A DNA stretch of 64,000 nucleotides from Pseudoalteromonas luteoviolacea H33-S (GCF_001625695.1 NZ_AUXY01000089.1:1-64000); one strand, 5' to 3'; counted from the first letter of the stretch, positions 1 through 9,467 are shown. Translations and numbers: made by a program. The notes: generated by a model not told the origin, from the letters alone.

Positions 1-190
1 TCATAGTTTGCTCTAAATTGTTCGCTGGAGCGCGACGGGTCGCGTCTAACGTTTTAGCAGCTGAGCTAATGCTGCTTCATAGTTTTGTCTTAACAAAACC
101 CGCTCAAAAAAACTTGCTCTTAGCCTTAAGAGCTTGTCGTTTCAAGCGGGGCAGGATTCTACAAGATACAAAATGCTTTGCAAGCTTTTT
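1..190. other. Noncoding left edge with hairpins
   Basis: I see no convincing gene here. Two perfect or near-perfect inverted repeats are visible: one around 28-48 (AGCGCGAC / GTCGCGTC type) and one at 116-133 (GCTCTTA, 4 nt loop, TAAGAGC). A short motif, tcatagttt, occurs at position 1 and again near 78. One plus-strand frame is open from the edge to 215, but it runs into the end of orn and lacks a ribosome binding site. With the leftward promoter at 156-183, the segment is best read as the leader of a transcript that continues beyond the window. Confidence 0.5.
156..183 (-). promoter_or_regulatory. Candidate stable-RNA promoter facing left
   Basis: On the minus strand there is a -35 box TTGCAA (178-183), a 16 nt spacer and a -10 box TAGAAT (156-161), followed at once by the GC-rich discriminator CCTGCCCC. 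Upstream of the -35 is a long A/T tract that could act as an UP element; it lies in the last bases of orn. A GC-rich discriminator is typical of stringently controlled rRNA and tRNA promoters. In E. coli a tRNA-Gly cluster follows orn, so a tRNA or rRNA unit beyond the left edge is a reasonable inference. Confidence 0.5.
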
Positions 191-736
191 TTATAAATTG
201 AAGAATTTTTCTTGATAAACCTTCAACTCCATAATGGAGTCTTTGATATCGTCCAATGCTAAATGCGAGCTTTTCTTCTTGATATCATTTAAAAGTTCAG
301 GTCGCCAACGCCTTGCAAGCTCTTTAATCGTGCTCACGTCAAGGTTGCGATAATGGAAGTATGCCTCAAGTTCTGGCATATACTTGTGAAGAAAACGACG
401 GTCCTGCCCGATAGAATTACCACACATAGGCGATTTACCCGGTGGCACCCACTGCTTCAAGAAGTCGAGTGTTTGTGCTATCGCGTCAGCTTCGCTAAAC
501 GTACTCGCTTTACAGCGCGCAGTAAGCCCCGAGCGGCCATGTTGGTTCGTACACCACTCATCCATATTATCAAGTAATTCATCACTTTGATGAATCGCAA
601 TCACTGGACCTTCAGCAAGCACATTTAAATCGCAATCTGTTATCACAGTTGCAATTTCGAGAATTTTATCTGTTTTAGGTTCTAGCCCTGTCATCTCTAG
701 GTCGAGCCAGACCAAATTTGATTCATGAAAAGACAT
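191..736 (-). CDS. orn: Oligoribonuclease Orn
   Basis: This is a 3'-5' exoribonuclease that degrades RNA fragments of about two to five nucleotides to mononucleotides, the last step of mRNA turnover; in many bacteria it also removes pGpG from cyclic-di-GMP breakdown. At 181 residues it matches the E. coli enzyme exactly. The DEDDh catalytic set is visible: Asp12 and Glu14 in LDLEMTG, Asp112 in GQDRRF, His158 and Asp163 in HLALDDI. It is transcribed divergently from rsgA, the usual arrangement in gammaproteobacteria. The 174 nt between the two genes must hold both promoters. Confidence 0.97.
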   Translation of the reverse strand: MSFHESNLVWLDLEMTGLEPKTDKILEIATVITDCDLNVLAEGPVIAIHQSDELLDNMDEWCTNQHGRSGLTARCKASTFSEADAIAQTLDFLKQWVPPGKSPMCGNSIGQDRRFLHKYMPELEAYFHYRNLDVSTIKELARRWRPELLNDIKKKSSHLALDDIKDSIMELKVYQEKFFNL

Positions 737-910
737 ACACTACCTTAACGGTACTTTCCTTTAGATCCAATGCAATTAGATATATCATATTAGCTTCATC
801 ACTCGACCAAAAGCTTTTTTTTACAAAGCGGGGCATTTTTATTGAGTTATAGCCTATGAATGGCTTATACACCAATCATTCGCAATAATTCGTCTCGTGA
901 GTTTACAGAT

Positions 911-1963
911 ATGGCAAAACGAAAAAAACTCAGTCATGGCCAATCCAGACGGATTAAGGCCAACCAACAGAAGCGTTTGGCTAAAGCCAAACATAATGAA
1001 ACCGCTGAATTACAGTGGCAATCAGACAACCTCGGCCCCACCGAGCCGGCTATCGTTGTAAGCCGTTTTGGTCAGCATGCAGATATTGAGGTCGAAGATG
1101 GCCAAGTGCTGCGCTGTAATATCCGCCGTACCGTGAATAGTTTAGTCTGCGGTGACAACGTCATTTTCCGACGCGCGAAAGTCAGTGAGGGCGATTTAGC
1201 TGGCGTAATTGAAGCCGTTGAAGAAAGGCGCACACAGCTCACGCGTCCAGATTTTTATGACGGTGTCAAAGTCGTGGCCGCCAATATCGACCAAATTCTA
1301 ATGGTCTCCGCGGTAGTGCCCGAATTCACGCCACAGATCATAGACAGATATTTGGTGGCCTGTGAAGATATGGGTATCGAGCCTATTTTACTGCTCAATA
1401 AAATTGACCTACTTGACCCTGAAGGTCTGGGATATGTCGATGAGGTACTCGATATCTATCGTGAATTGGGTTACCGCGTCTTGCTGGTCAGCAATAAATC
1501 AGGGGAAGGCATCGACGAACTCAAAGAGTTATTAAAGGACAAAAACAACATATTTGTTGGTCAATCCGGTGTCGGCAAATCTACGCTGGTTAACACGGTT
1601 TTGCCTGATGCAGATATCCTGACTCAAGAAGTATCAGAAAACAGTGGTTTAGGGCAGCACACAACCACGGTATCTAAACTTCATCACTTACCAAGCGGGG
1701 GTAACCTCATAGATAGCCCAGGGATCCGTGAGTTTGGCCTGTGGCACTTGGAAGTAGAGCGCGTGACTTGGTGCTTTAAAGAGTTCAGAGAATTCATCGG
1801 TGGTTGTCGATTTAGAGACTGTAAACACCATAACGACCCAGGCTGTTTGATCACCGAAGCTGTTGAACAGGGCAAAATCAGTGAACTACGTTTTGATAGC
1901 TATCACCGTATTTTAGAGTCAATGGCCGATGGCCGTGCAGGTGCGCGCGCACCAAGAGTTTGA
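911..1963 (+). CDS. rsgA: Ribosome small-subunit GTPase RsgA
   Basis: RsgA is a circularly permuted GTPase that binds the 30S subunit late in its assembly and releases the maturation factor RbfA. The G motifs appear in permuted order: NKID (G4), then the P-loop GQSGVGKST (G1), then DSPG (G3). After an N-terminal OB-fold there is a C-terminal zinc finger with Cys, Cys, His, Cys ligands in CRFRDCKHHNDPGC. I start the gene at 911 (MAKRKKLSHGQ) because the family begins with this basic KLS-GQ-RR segment; an ATG at 860 would add 17 unrelated residues. The protein has 350 residues. Confidence 0.96.
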   Translation: MAKRKKLSHGQSRRIKANQQKRLAKAKHNETAELQWQSDNLGPTEPAIVVSRFGQHADIEVEDGQVLRCNIRRTVNSLVCGDNVIFRRAKVSEGDLAGVIEAVEERRTQLTRPDFYDGVKVVAANIDQILMVSAVVPEFTPQIIDRYLVACEDMGIEPILLLNKIDLLDPEGLGYVDEVLDIYRELGYRVLLVSNKSGEGIDELKELLKDKNNIFVGQSGVGKSTLVNTVLPDADILTQEVSENSGLGQHTTTVSKLHHLPSGGNLIDSPGIREFGLWHLEVERVTWCFKEFREFIGGCRFRDCKHHNDPGCLITEAVEQGKISELRFDSYHRILESMADGRAGARAPRV

Positions 1964-2050
1964 TACTATCCGTTACCGGTTTTAGATAATTTATATAAAT
2001 AACGCCAATGGCAGCGACGGTGCACTTGGCTGAGACTTCAGGAAAATAAT

Positions 2051-2917
2051 GTGAATTTGGATAAAATTAAAATTGCTCTGCAATATGCGCTTCCTAAACA
2101 TGCAGTATCACGTTTAGTGGGTAAACTCGCTGCAGCCCAAGCTGGCGCACTGACAACTCAGTTAATCAAGCTATTCATTAAGCAATATAAAATTGATATG
2201 ACCGAGGCATTGCACGAAGATCCTGCGCATTATAAGACGTTTAATGAATTTTTTACTCGCCCGCTGAAGCCAGGTATTCGTCCGTTAACCACTGAAGAGC
2301 ATATCATTGCCCACCCTGTTGACGGTGCAATCAGTCAACTTGGCGATGTAGTCGATGGTCAGATCATCCAAGCAAAAGGCCATGATTACAGCTTGCAAAC
2401 GCTATTAGGTGGTAACGAGCAAGATGTTGCACCTTTCCTAGGTGGTAAGTTCGCTACGATTTATTTGGCACCAAAAGATTATCACCGCATTCATATGCCA
2501 GTAGATGGCGTATTAAAAAAGATGATCTATGTACCCGGTGACCTATTTTCAGTTAATCCTCTAACGGCACAAAATGTACCCAACTTATTTGCACGCAACG
2601 AGCGAGTAGTCGCCATTTTTGATACCGACATTGGTCCATTGTCGATGGTGTTAGTGGGTGCAACCATCGTAGCAAGCATTGAAACTGTATGGGCAGGCAC
2701 TGTCACACCACCAGCTGGCAAAGATGTATTTAGTTGGGATTACCCAACGACAGGGCCGCAAGCCATTAAATTGAAAAAAGGCGATGAAATGGGCCGCTTT
2801 AAGCTGGGCTCAACTGTGATTCTATCGTGGGGTGCAGACACTGCTGAATTCCTAGCGGATCAACAGCCAGAAACAGTAACAAGAATGGGCACGCCATTTG
2901 CGACCATCAATCAATAA
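2051..2917 (+). CDS. psd: Phosphatidylserine decarboxylase proenzyme
   Basis: This enzyme decarboxylates phosphatidylserine to phosphatidylethanolamine at the inner membrane, the final step for the main bacterial phospholipid. The proenzyme cuts itself at the LGST motif: Gly253-Ser254 is visible near the C-terminus, and Ser254 would become the pyruvoyl group of the short alpha chain. The 288 residue length is typical. The start is GTG, supported by AGGAAA a few bases upstream. It follows rsgA on the same strand, a conserved neighbour pair (rsgA-psd) in gammaproteobacteria. It ends just before a bidirectional terminator shared with thiF. Confidence 0.97.
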   Translation: MNLDKIKIALQYALPKHAVSRLVGKLAAAQAGALTTQLIKLFIKQYKIDMTEALHEDPAHYKTFNEFFTRPLKPGIRPLTTEEHIIAHPVDGAISQLGDVVDGQIIQAKGHDYSLQTLLGGNEQDVAPFLGGKFATIYLAPKDYHRIHMPVDGVLKKMIYVPGDLFSVNPLTAQNVPNLFARNERVVAIFDTDIGPLSMVLVGATIVASIETVWAGTVTPPAGKDVFSWDYPTTGPQAIKLKKGDEMGRFKLGSTVILSWGADTAEFLADQQPETVTRMGTPFATINQ

Positions 2918-2922
2918 CAACT

Positions 2923-2949
2923 AAAAAGGCCCGCTCTGGGCCTTTTTAT
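2923..2949. terminator. Bidirectional terminator psd / thiF
   Basis: The hairpin AAAAAGGCCC-GCTCT-GGGCCTTTTT is followed by T-rich sequence on both strands. It sits between the convergent ends of psd (plus) and thiF (minus), so it can stop transcription from both sides. Confidence 0.85.
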
Positions 2950-2979
2950 TATCTTCACTTGCACTTTGCACAAATGAGT

Positions 2980-3732
2980 TTAATTACATACCTTACATGC
3001 TGGGTCTTTCGCTAACGCAAACCGTCTTTGCATCAGCGTTAGTGCGTCAATGCTGACAAAAAAACTCTCCCCTTGTTGCAAACCCAATATCGCATTACAC
3101 ACGGCTTGTGCTTGCATTGAGCCAACCATACCCAGTAACGGACTCATAACTCCAGCATTTTGACAGTTAAGCCCTTCACTGCTTTGCTCCGACTCAGGAA
3201 ACAAACATGCATAACAGGCACTGTACTCGCGGTAATCAAAAAAGCCAAACTGACCACTGGTCGCCTGCGCTGCGCCCGAGATCAAAACTTTACCATTATC
3301 AAAGCAATATTGATTAAGTAAATAGCGAGTGGTGAAGTTATCACTACAATCCACCACCAAATCAACACCTTTTAATTGCGCTTCAATGTTGTCTTTAGAG
3401 AGGCGAAGATTATGCGGGTTAAGTTGAATATCATTGTTCAAACTGGCCAACACTTTTTTAGCAGCAAGACTTTTATCCTGCCCCAAGTGATTAACCTTAT
3501 ATAGTATCTGACGCTGAAGATTCGATAGCTCAACCTTGTCATCATCATAGAATGACAAGGTGCCAACGCCGCTGGCCGCTAAATAAAATAACACCGGGCT
3601 ACCGAGTCCTCCGCAGCCAATGACTGCTACATGCGCCGCTTTGAGCTGTTTTTGACCCGTTTCTGACACTTTGTCTAACAAGATATGGCGACTGTATCTC
3701 AGCCGCTCTCTATCGCTTAATTCTTCGCTCAT
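2980..3732 (-). CDS. thiF: ThiS adenylyltransferase ThiF
   Basis: This HesA/MoeB/ThiF family E1-like enzyme activates the C-terminal glycine of the sulfur carrier ThiS with ATP so that sulfur can be loaded for thiazole synthesis. The nucleotide-binding loop is GCGGLG (residues 39-44). A structural zinc site is suggested by Cys173/Cys176 and Cys246/Cys249, and Cys190 in LNCQNAG fits the catalytic cysteine. The start codon overlaps the stop of thiDE by 4 nt, so it is the last gene of the thi operon. MoeB is the close alternative, but the operon and the thiS gene favour ThiF. Confidence 0.92.
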   Translation of the reverse strand: MSEELSDRERLRYSRHILLDKVSETGQKQLKAAHVAVIGCGGLGSPVLFYLAASGVGTLSFYDDDKVELSNLQRQILYKVNHLGQDKSLAAKKVLASLNNDIQLNPHNLRLSKDNIEAQLKGVDLVVDCSDNFTTRYLLNQYCFDNGKVLISGAAQATSGQFGFFDYREYSACYACLFPESEQSSEGLNCQNAGVMSPLLGMVGSMQAQAVCNAILGLQQGESFFVSIDALTLMQRRFALAKDPACKVCN

Positions 3733-5249
3733 TGCTCGCCTATGGCCTGCTTAAGGTCGATAATCGCTTGCTCAGGTGACTGTGCCTCGGTAATCGCGCG
3801 AACCACAGCGACACTACCAACGCCCGTCGCGGCAACTTCACTGGAGCGAGCCAAATCAATACCGCCAATGGCAACTGTCGGATACACAGAGTCCATCAAT
3901 GGCACAAAGTGACGCAGTTTTTCCAAGCCTTGGATCTGCCCTGTCATATCTTTTGTGGTTGTAGGATAAATTGCGCCAAAGGCCAAATAGCTTGGGCGAT
4001 AGTTGTGTGCGCGTAGCATTTCGTAAAAACCATGCGTCGAAAGCCCTAACCTTAAACCAGCTTGTTTGATGGCATTTAAATTCGCGACATTTAAGTCTTC
4101 TTGGCCTAAATGCACACCGTATGCACCATGTTTTATCGCCAGTTCCCAGTGATCATTGATAAACACACGACCGCCATAAGTGCTGCCAAGCTCAATTGCT
4201 TTGGCAATATCCTGCTCAAGGGTTGGAGAGTCAGCATCTTTTATTCGTAGCTGAACTGTTTTAACGCCATTCTTTAAGCACAACTCAATCCAATCAACAG
4301 AATCCACTACCGCATATAGGCCTAGCTCGCCGTCAATGGGTGCAAACCCAGCGGCGTAGTTGTATTCATCAGGTACTAAAAATTCAAGCTCATCACCCAA
4401 CCAGCTGCCAGGCTCAATCACTTGAGGGTAATCCGCAATAGACTCTGGGAAATGAGTATGTGCAACAGGCCCAATCCCCTCACCATAGCGTTTAGCCGCT
4501 TTCAGCCCTGCATTGATATAGGCTTTACCCAAAATAAAGGCATCTTTGAGCGGATAACCTTTTGCCAAACAAGCCGCAATAACCGATGACAAACTACATC
4601 CCGTACCATGTGTATGCGGTGTATTGACAGACTCATTACCCAGCCAATATTCTTCCTTTTGATACCAACAGTAATCAATGCAATATCCTTTCGGGTAATC
4701 CCAATGGCCGCCCTTAATCACCACAGACTTCACCCCAAAGGACAGCAGCTTTTGTGCCGCCTCTCGTACCGCATCAGGTCCAATTAAATAGACGCCCGTC
4801 AATAACTGCGTTTCATGGGTATTTGGCGTGATCACATCCACTAAAGGTAGTAAGTGAGTTTTTAAAGCATCTACAGTATCTTCTTCTGTGAGCGAGTCAC
4901 CACTGGTCGCAATCGCCACGGGGTCGTACACAATCACAGGCGGCGTTTCCCAACGCGCCTTGTAACGTGTCAAATGCTCAGCAATCAATTGAATTTGCTG
5001 TACATTGGCCAACATTCCTATTTTTATCACCGCAGCCGGCATATCCGACTCAAGCGCCAATAGCTGCGCTTCTATGACTTCTGTTGATACCGCATTTAAA
5101 GACTCTACACCTAGGCTATTTTGTGCGGTCAATGCCGTAATAGCTGTACAGCCATGTACGCCAAAGCTGTGCATCGCTTTTAAATCTGCTTGCACACCTG
5201 CACCACCACCGGAATCAGAACCAGCAATACTCCATACAACTTTTGACAC
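3729..5249 (-). CDS. thiDE: Bifunctional ThiD-ThiE fusion protein
   Basis: Two thiamin enzymes are fused. The N-terminal part (about residues 1-270) is a ThiD hydroxymethylpyrimidine (phosphate) kinase, with SGGGAGVQAD near the start and the HGTGCSLSS anion hole. The C-terminal part (from about residue 310) is ThiE thiamin-phosphate synthase, with VQLRIKD, HLGQEDL, LGLSTHG and AIGGID. Together they phosphorylate HMP and join it to the thiazole phosphate. I choose GTG at 5249, giving 506 residues, because AGGAG lies 6 nt upstream; a TTG at 5282 would overlap the end of thiG and has no comparable site. The gene sits between thiG and thiF in the operon. Confidence 0.93.
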   Translation of the reverse strand: MSKVVWSIAGSDSGGGAGVQADLKAMHSFGVHGCTAITALTAQNSLGVESLNAVSTEVIEAQLLALESDMPAAVIKIGMLANVQQIQLIAEHLTRYKARWETPPVIVYDPVAIATSGDSLTEEDTVDALKTHLLPLVDVITPNTHETQLLTGVYLIGPDAVREAAQKLLSFGVKSVVIKGGHWDYPKGYCIDYCWYQKEEYWLGNESVNTPHTHGTGCSLSSVIAACLAKGYPLKDAFILGKAYINAGLKAAKRYGEGIGPVAHTHFPESIADYPQVIEPGSWLGDELEFLVPDEYNYAAGFAPIDGELGLYAVVDSVDWIELCLKNGVKTVQLRIKDADSPTLEQDIAKAIELGSTYGGRVFINDHWELAIKHGAYGVHLGQEDLNVANLNAIKQAGLRLGLSTHGFYEMLRAHNYRPSYLAFGAIYPTTTKDMTGQIQGLEKLRHFVPLMDSVYPTVAIGGIDLARSSEVAATGVGSVAVVRAITEAQSPEQAIIDLKQAIGEQ

Positions 5250-5266
5250 TTGGACTCCTAATTTTC

Positions 5267-6064
5267 TTAATTTTGATGCCAAAAAGGCATGCCCATAGTA
5301 GGCGTTGAAGGCGCTGCGACCTCTTTTTCAGGCATTGCTTGTGCAATATAGCCCATACGACCCGCTTCCACAGCATGAGAAAATGCCGCCGCCATCTTGA
5401 CCGGATCGCCGGCACCTGCAACAGCACTGTTTAATAGCACGGCATCGTAACCTAATTCGAGTGCTTGGCAAGCATGTGAAGGCAGCCCAAGGCCAGCGTC
5501 CACAATCAAGGTTTGCTCAGGTAAGCGTTCACGAATGGTCTTTAAGTTATAGGTATTAATGAGCCCTTTACCTGTCCCTATCGGCGCGCCCCATGGCATA
5601 AGCACTTCACAGCCAAGATCCGCTAATCGCTGACATAACACTAAATCATCAGTGCAATAGGGTAATACTTTAAAGCCCTCTTTCAACAAGATATCCGTCG
5701 CTTCTAACAAACCAAAAGGGTCCGGCTGTAAATTATATTCATCACCAATCAGCTCCAGCTTTATCCAATCGGTATCAAAGACTTCTCGGCACATCTGCGC
5801 CAGAGTCACGACTTCTTGCACACTGTGGCAACCTGCGGTATTGGGTAGCACTTTAAGCCCAGTCTCTTTTATCAGCTGCCAAAAGTCTTCACCTGCTGAA
5901 ACCGAGTTTTGTCTGCGCAATGATACAGTCACGATTTCTGCCCCCGAGCTTTGTATCGCTTGCTGCATAATTTGCGGCGAAGGGTAAAGCGCAGAGCCAA
6001 TCAATAATCGACTATTAAAATACTCACCATAAATATTAAGCTGTTCAGAATGAGAGTTAATCAT
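5267..6064 (-). CDS. thiG: Thiazole synthase ThiG
   Basis: ThiG forms the thiazole phosphate ring from deoxyxylulose 5-phosphate, dehydroglycine and ThiS-thiocarboxylate. It is a TIM barrel; Lys102 in DWIKLELIGD is the expected Schiff-base lysine. The phosphate-binding segment DAGLGLPSHA and the LLNSAVAGA-DP signature are present. At 265 residues the length is normal. The gene directly abuts thiS, matching the physical ThiG-ThiS complex. No thiH is seen, so dehydroglycine is expected from the oxygen-dependent ThiO encoded two genes upstream. Confidence 0.95.
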   Translation of the reverse strand: MINSHSEQLNIYGEYFNSRLLIGSALYPSPQIMQQAIQSSGAEIVTVSLRRQNSVSAGEDFWQLIKETGLKVLPNTAGCHSVQEVVTLAQMCREVFDTDWIKLELIGDEYNLQPDPFGLLEATDILLKEGFKVLPYCTDDLVLCQRLADLGCEVLMPWGAPIGTGKGLINTYNLKTIRERLPEQTLIVDAGLGLPSHACQALELGYDAVLLNSAVAGAGDPVKMAAAFSHAVEAGRMGYIAQAMPEKEVAAPSTPTMGMPFWHQN

Positions 6065-6262
6065 CTAACCCCCTTGGATAGGTGAGAGCACTTCAATGCT
6101 GTCACCTTGATTAGGCATGGTATCAGAAAGCTTCGCTGAGGGTACAAACTGCCCATTGAGCGCCACCGCAAAGGGCGGCTTTGCCCCTTTGCTGACGATG
6201 ATTTGCTGCAAAGACTGTGCGCTTTCAATACGGATAGCCTCGCCATTATAAGTTAGATTCAT
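6065..6262 (-). CDS. thiS: Sulfur carrier protein ThiS
   Basis: This is a ubiquitin-like sulfur carrier of 65 residues. The essential C-terminal Gly-Gly is present (PIQGG), which ThiF adenylates and which then carries the thiocarboxylate used by ThiG. The beta-grasp pattern is recognisable, with MNLTYNGEA at the start and PFAVALNGQFVP in the middle. Its start overlaps the thiO stop by 4 nt and its stop abuts thiG, indicating translational coupling in the operon. Confidence 0.94.
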   Translation of the reverse strand: MNLTYNGEAIRIESAQSLQQIIVSKGAKPPFAVALNGQFVPSAKLSDTMPNQGDSIEVLSPIQGG

Positions 6263-7281
6263 AGTAGCCCCTTTGAAAGTGCTTGTTGTACAACAACTGG
6301 CGCAAGTAAATACCCATGTCGATATAAACCATTAATTGAGATGACATTATTCTGAACTTCGATATGCGGGTGATTATCGACGAACGCAGGCCGTAAGCCC
6401 GCATTTAAGGACATGACTCTCCCCTCAGCAAAACCACTGTGTACCGTATAGGCCGCTGATAACAACTCCAATGTAGAGCGCACGGTAATGTCATTGGCAT
6501 CTTGAGATTCAATCTCAGTTGCACCGATCACATATTGATGATTTGGTTTAGGTGCAATGTAGATAGGGTAACGCGGATGCATTAAGCGCACTGGACGCTG
6601 TAAATTGACCTCTGGTGCAAATATACGCGCCACCTCACCACGCACACCGCGAAGCCCTGGCTTATCTTGCTTAGCCCCCACCCCTCGGCAATCAATGATC
6701 CAATCGAATGCTTGACCATTAACTTTATCTGCTTCGATGGTGGCAGCTTGAGTAAATTGAAAATCGACGCCACGACAGCACAGCGTCTCATAGCTGCTTG
6801 TAAAAAAAGCGGAATTATCTAATTGCCCTTCACAGGGTAAAAACAGCCCTTGGTTAAATTTGCCACCAAGTTCAGGTTCTAACGTAGCAATATCACGTTG
6901 ACTCACCCGTGTTGATTGATGTTCACCCAAAGGTTTTAAACGCTGTTCGAAGCTCTGTAGATCGCCTCTATCTTGTTGGTGCGCGACGATTAAACTACCT
7001 TGCTGCTGAAAAAATACCGGTGTGTCTAGCTTTTTAAGTAAACTTGGCCACAAAGCAATGCTTTTCAAGCCTTGCTCAGCGAGTATTCGGTCACAAATCA
7101 CTGATTCGGCCAAAGGCGCTAACATAGCGGCGGCCAAAGTGCCGGCACCCGTTTGCGCATCTTGCGGATCTTTTTCAAAAATGGTGAGCTGATAACGATC
7201 CATCAGCTCCAATGCCGCGACCCTGCCAACTAAGCCAAACCCGACGATAGCAACGGATGGTTTTGCTCCGTACTCTGTCAT
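6259..7281 (-). CDS. thiO: Glycine oxidase ThiO
   Basis: This FAD-dependent D-amino-acid/glycine oxidase family protein oxidises glycine to the dehydroglycine needed by ThiG, using oxygen. The N-terminal dinucleotide-binding motif GFGLVG (residues 14-19) is followed by an acidic residue at the end of beta-2 (IFEK). The C-terminal NAGLRPAFVDNHPHI and NGLYRHGYLLAP segments are typical of the family. It replaces the anaerobic radical-SAM enzyme ThiH, which is absent. At 340 residues it is slightly shorter than Bacillus ThiO. It lies between thiC and thiS, supporting the role. Confidence 0.9.
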   Translation of the reverse strand: MTEYGAKPSVAIVGFGLVGRVAALELMDRYQLTIFEKDPQDAQTGAGTLAAAMLAPLAESVICDRILAEQGLKSIALWPSLLKKLDTPVFFQQQGSLIVAHQQDRGDLQSFEQRLKPLGEHQSTRVSQRDIATLEPELGGKFNQGLFLPCEGQLDNSAFFTSSYETLCCRGVDFQFTQAATIEADKVNGQAFDWIIDCRGVGAKQDKPGLRGVRGEVARIFAPEVNLQRPVRLMHPRYPIYIAPKPNHQYVIGATEIESQDANDITVRSTLELLSAAYTVHSGFAEGRVMSLNAGLRPAFVDNHPHIEVQNNVISINGLYRHGYLLAPVVVQQALSKGLL

Positions 7282-7331
7282 GAGAATTCCAGTTGTTATG
7301 CGCTACAGCACTAGACTGCAGCGCTATAAAG

Positions 7332-9284
7332 TTAAATAGCTTTGTGATAAATCTCAGAACCAGTGCTCTTAAACTCTTCTGATTTCGCTTTCATTTCAGC
7401 TTCAACATCAACCATTTTAATTTCAATCGCATCACCCACGTTATTCGGGTCAATACCACGTGCTTCTAGCTCTTTTGCATAGTCACGAACGTCTTGGGTA
7501 ATTTTCATCGAACAGAACTTAGGTCCACACATTGAACAGAAATGTGCCACCTTACCAGACTCTTGTGGCAGTGTTTCATCGTGGTAAGACAAAGCTCTTT
7601 CAGGATCAAGGCTCAAGTTGAATTGATCGTGCCAGCGGAATTCAAAACGCGCTTTAGATAACGCGTTATCACGGATCTGTGCACCACGGTGACCTTTTGC
7701 CAAATCAGCAGCATGTGCAGCAATCTTATAAGTAATTAAGCCTTCTTTCACATCCTCTTTGTTCGGTAAGCCCAAATGCTCTTTTGGTGTTACGTAACAC
7801 AGCATCGCTGTACCGTACCAAGCGATCTGCGCAGCACCGATACCAGAAGTGAAATGATCATAACCTGGGGCAATATCCGTTGTCAGTGGGCCAAGTGTAT
7901 AGAAAGGCGCTTCATGACAGTGCTTTAATTGCTCATCCATATTCTCTTTGATCATGTGCATTGGTACGTGACCTGGGCCTTCAATAAAGACCTGTACGTC
8001 ATGCTCCCACGCGATTTTTGTCAGCTCACCCAATGTGCGTAACTCAGATAACTGTGCGTCATCATTGGCATCTGCAATAGAACCTGGACGCAGACCATCA
8101 CCTAATGAGAAACAGACATCATATTGCTTCATGATTTCACAGATGTCTTCGAAGTGCGTATAGAGGAAGTTTTCTTTATGGTGTGCCAGACACCACTTCG
8201 CCATAATTGAACCACCACGCGATACAATACCGGTTACACGCTTTGCCGTCATAGGCACATAGCGTAGAAGCACGCCTGCGTGAATGGTGAAGTAATCCAC
8301 ACCCTGCTCAGCTTGCTCAATTAAGGTATCGCGGAAAATTTCCCATGTCAGATCTTCTGCGACCCCATTTACCTTTTCAAGCGCTTGGTAAATAGGCACG
8401 GTACCAATTGGGACTGGCGAGTTACGTACTACCCACTCACGGGTTTCATGGATATAACGACCTGTAGAAAGATCCATCACGGTGTCAGCGCCCCAGCGCG
8501 TTGACCAAACTAGCTTTTCTACTTCCTCTTCAATTGATGAGGTGACCGATGAATTACCAATATTGGCATTCACCTTAACCAAAAAGTTACGACCCACAAT
8601 CATAGGCTCAGATTCAGGGTGGTTGATATTGTTTGGAATAATCGCTCGACCACGTGCCACTTCTGAACGAACAAATTCAGGTGTAATAAAATCTGGGATC
8701 TCTGCTCCAAAAGACTGACCTTCATGCTGCTCTGCCAACAGCTCTTCACGAATTTTTGCACGGCCCATGTTTTCACGGATCGCAACAAATTCCATTTCAG
8801 GTGTGATAATCCCCTGACGTGCATAGTGCATTTGCGTCACGTTTTTGCCCGGCTTTGCACGGCGTATCTTAGGTAGGTTTTCAAAACGGATATGATCTAA
8901 ACCTTCATCCGCCATACGTTGCTGAGAAAACTTCGAGGTTACTGAGTCTAGCAGCTCCGTATCGTCACGGTTAACGATCCAATTCTCCCTATACTTTGGC
9001 AAACCTTCACGCACGTTTAACGTAAACTCAGGATCTGTATAGGGACCAGATGTATCATACACTCGAACTGGCTCATTTTTTTCATAGATAGGTTCTTCTT
9101 CTGTGCCCCCAACAAAAGAGTCATTCAATGAGATCTCTCTCATTCCAACACGAACACCATCTTGCTCCCCATCTACATAGATTTTCTTTGAATTAGGGAA
9201 GGGTTGACCTTTAAGGTTATAGATAAATTCCGAAGCCGCTTCGCGTGACTCGCGACGTGACAACTTGCTACTGTTATTTGACAT
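7332..9284 (-). CDS. thiC: Phosphomethylpyrimidine synthase ThiC
   Basis: ThiC is a radical-SAM enzyme that rearranges aminoimidazole ribotide to HMP phosphate, the pyrimidine half of thiamin. The unusual C-terminal 4Fe-4S motif CxxCxxxxC is seen as CSMCGPKFC. Conserved core segments include HAGVLLRY, SRGGSIMAKWCL and EGPGHVP. I place the start at 9284 (MSNNSSKLSRRES) because GAGG lies 6 nt upstream of that ATG; an ATG at 9296 would put this ribosome binding site inside the gene. The protein has 650 residues. It is first in the operon and lies behind the TPP riboswitch. Confidence 0.95.
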   Translation of the reverse strand: MSNNSSKLSRRESREAASEFIYNLKGQPFPNSKKIYVDGEQDGVRVGMREISLNDSFVGGTEEEPIYEKNEPVRVYDTSGPYTDPEFTLNVREGLPKYRENWIVNRDDTELLDSVTSKFSQQRMADEGLDHIRFENLPKIRRAKPGKNVTQMHYARQGIITPEMEFVAIRENMGRAKIREELLAEQHEGQSFGAEIPDFITPEFVRSEVARGRAIIPNNINHPESEPMIVGRNFLVKVNANIGNSSVTSSIEEEVEKLVWSTRWGADTVMDLSTGRYIHETREWVVRNSPVPIGTVPIYQALEKVNGVAEDLTWEIFRDTLIEQAEQGVDYFTIHAGVLLRYVPMTAKRVTGIVSRGGSIMAKWCLAHHKENFLYTHFEDICEIMKQYDVCFSLGDGLRPGSIADANDDAQLSELRTLGELTKIAWEHDVQVFIEGPGHVPMHMIKENMDEQLKHCHEAPFYTLGPLTTDIAPGYDHFTSGIGAAQIAWYGTAMLCYVTPKEHLGLPNKEDVKEGLITYKIAAHAADLAKGHRGAQIRDNALSKARFEFRWHDQFNLSLDPERALSYHDETLPQESGKVAHFCSMCGPKFCSMKITQDVRDYAKELEARGIDPNNVGDAIEIKMVDVEAEMKAKSEEFKSTGSEIYHKAI

Positions 9285-9467
9285 GACATGCCTCATTGTT
9301 AGTTAAGGTGTCTTGTCAGAATTCCGAAAGGAAGAGATAGGGTTCACTTATCTGTACCATATAAAAAGCATAGCTAGACAGTGATGTTGGTGGAAAAATT
9401 TATTAGCACGACACTAACAAACTTGGCAGCCTTAACATCCATACACATTGGTACAACCATCAAGGCA

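Noticed and set aside
18..215. 65 codon plus-strand frame at the left edge
   Set aside because: It overlaps the end of orn, has no start signal and runs opposite to a good stable-RNA promoter.
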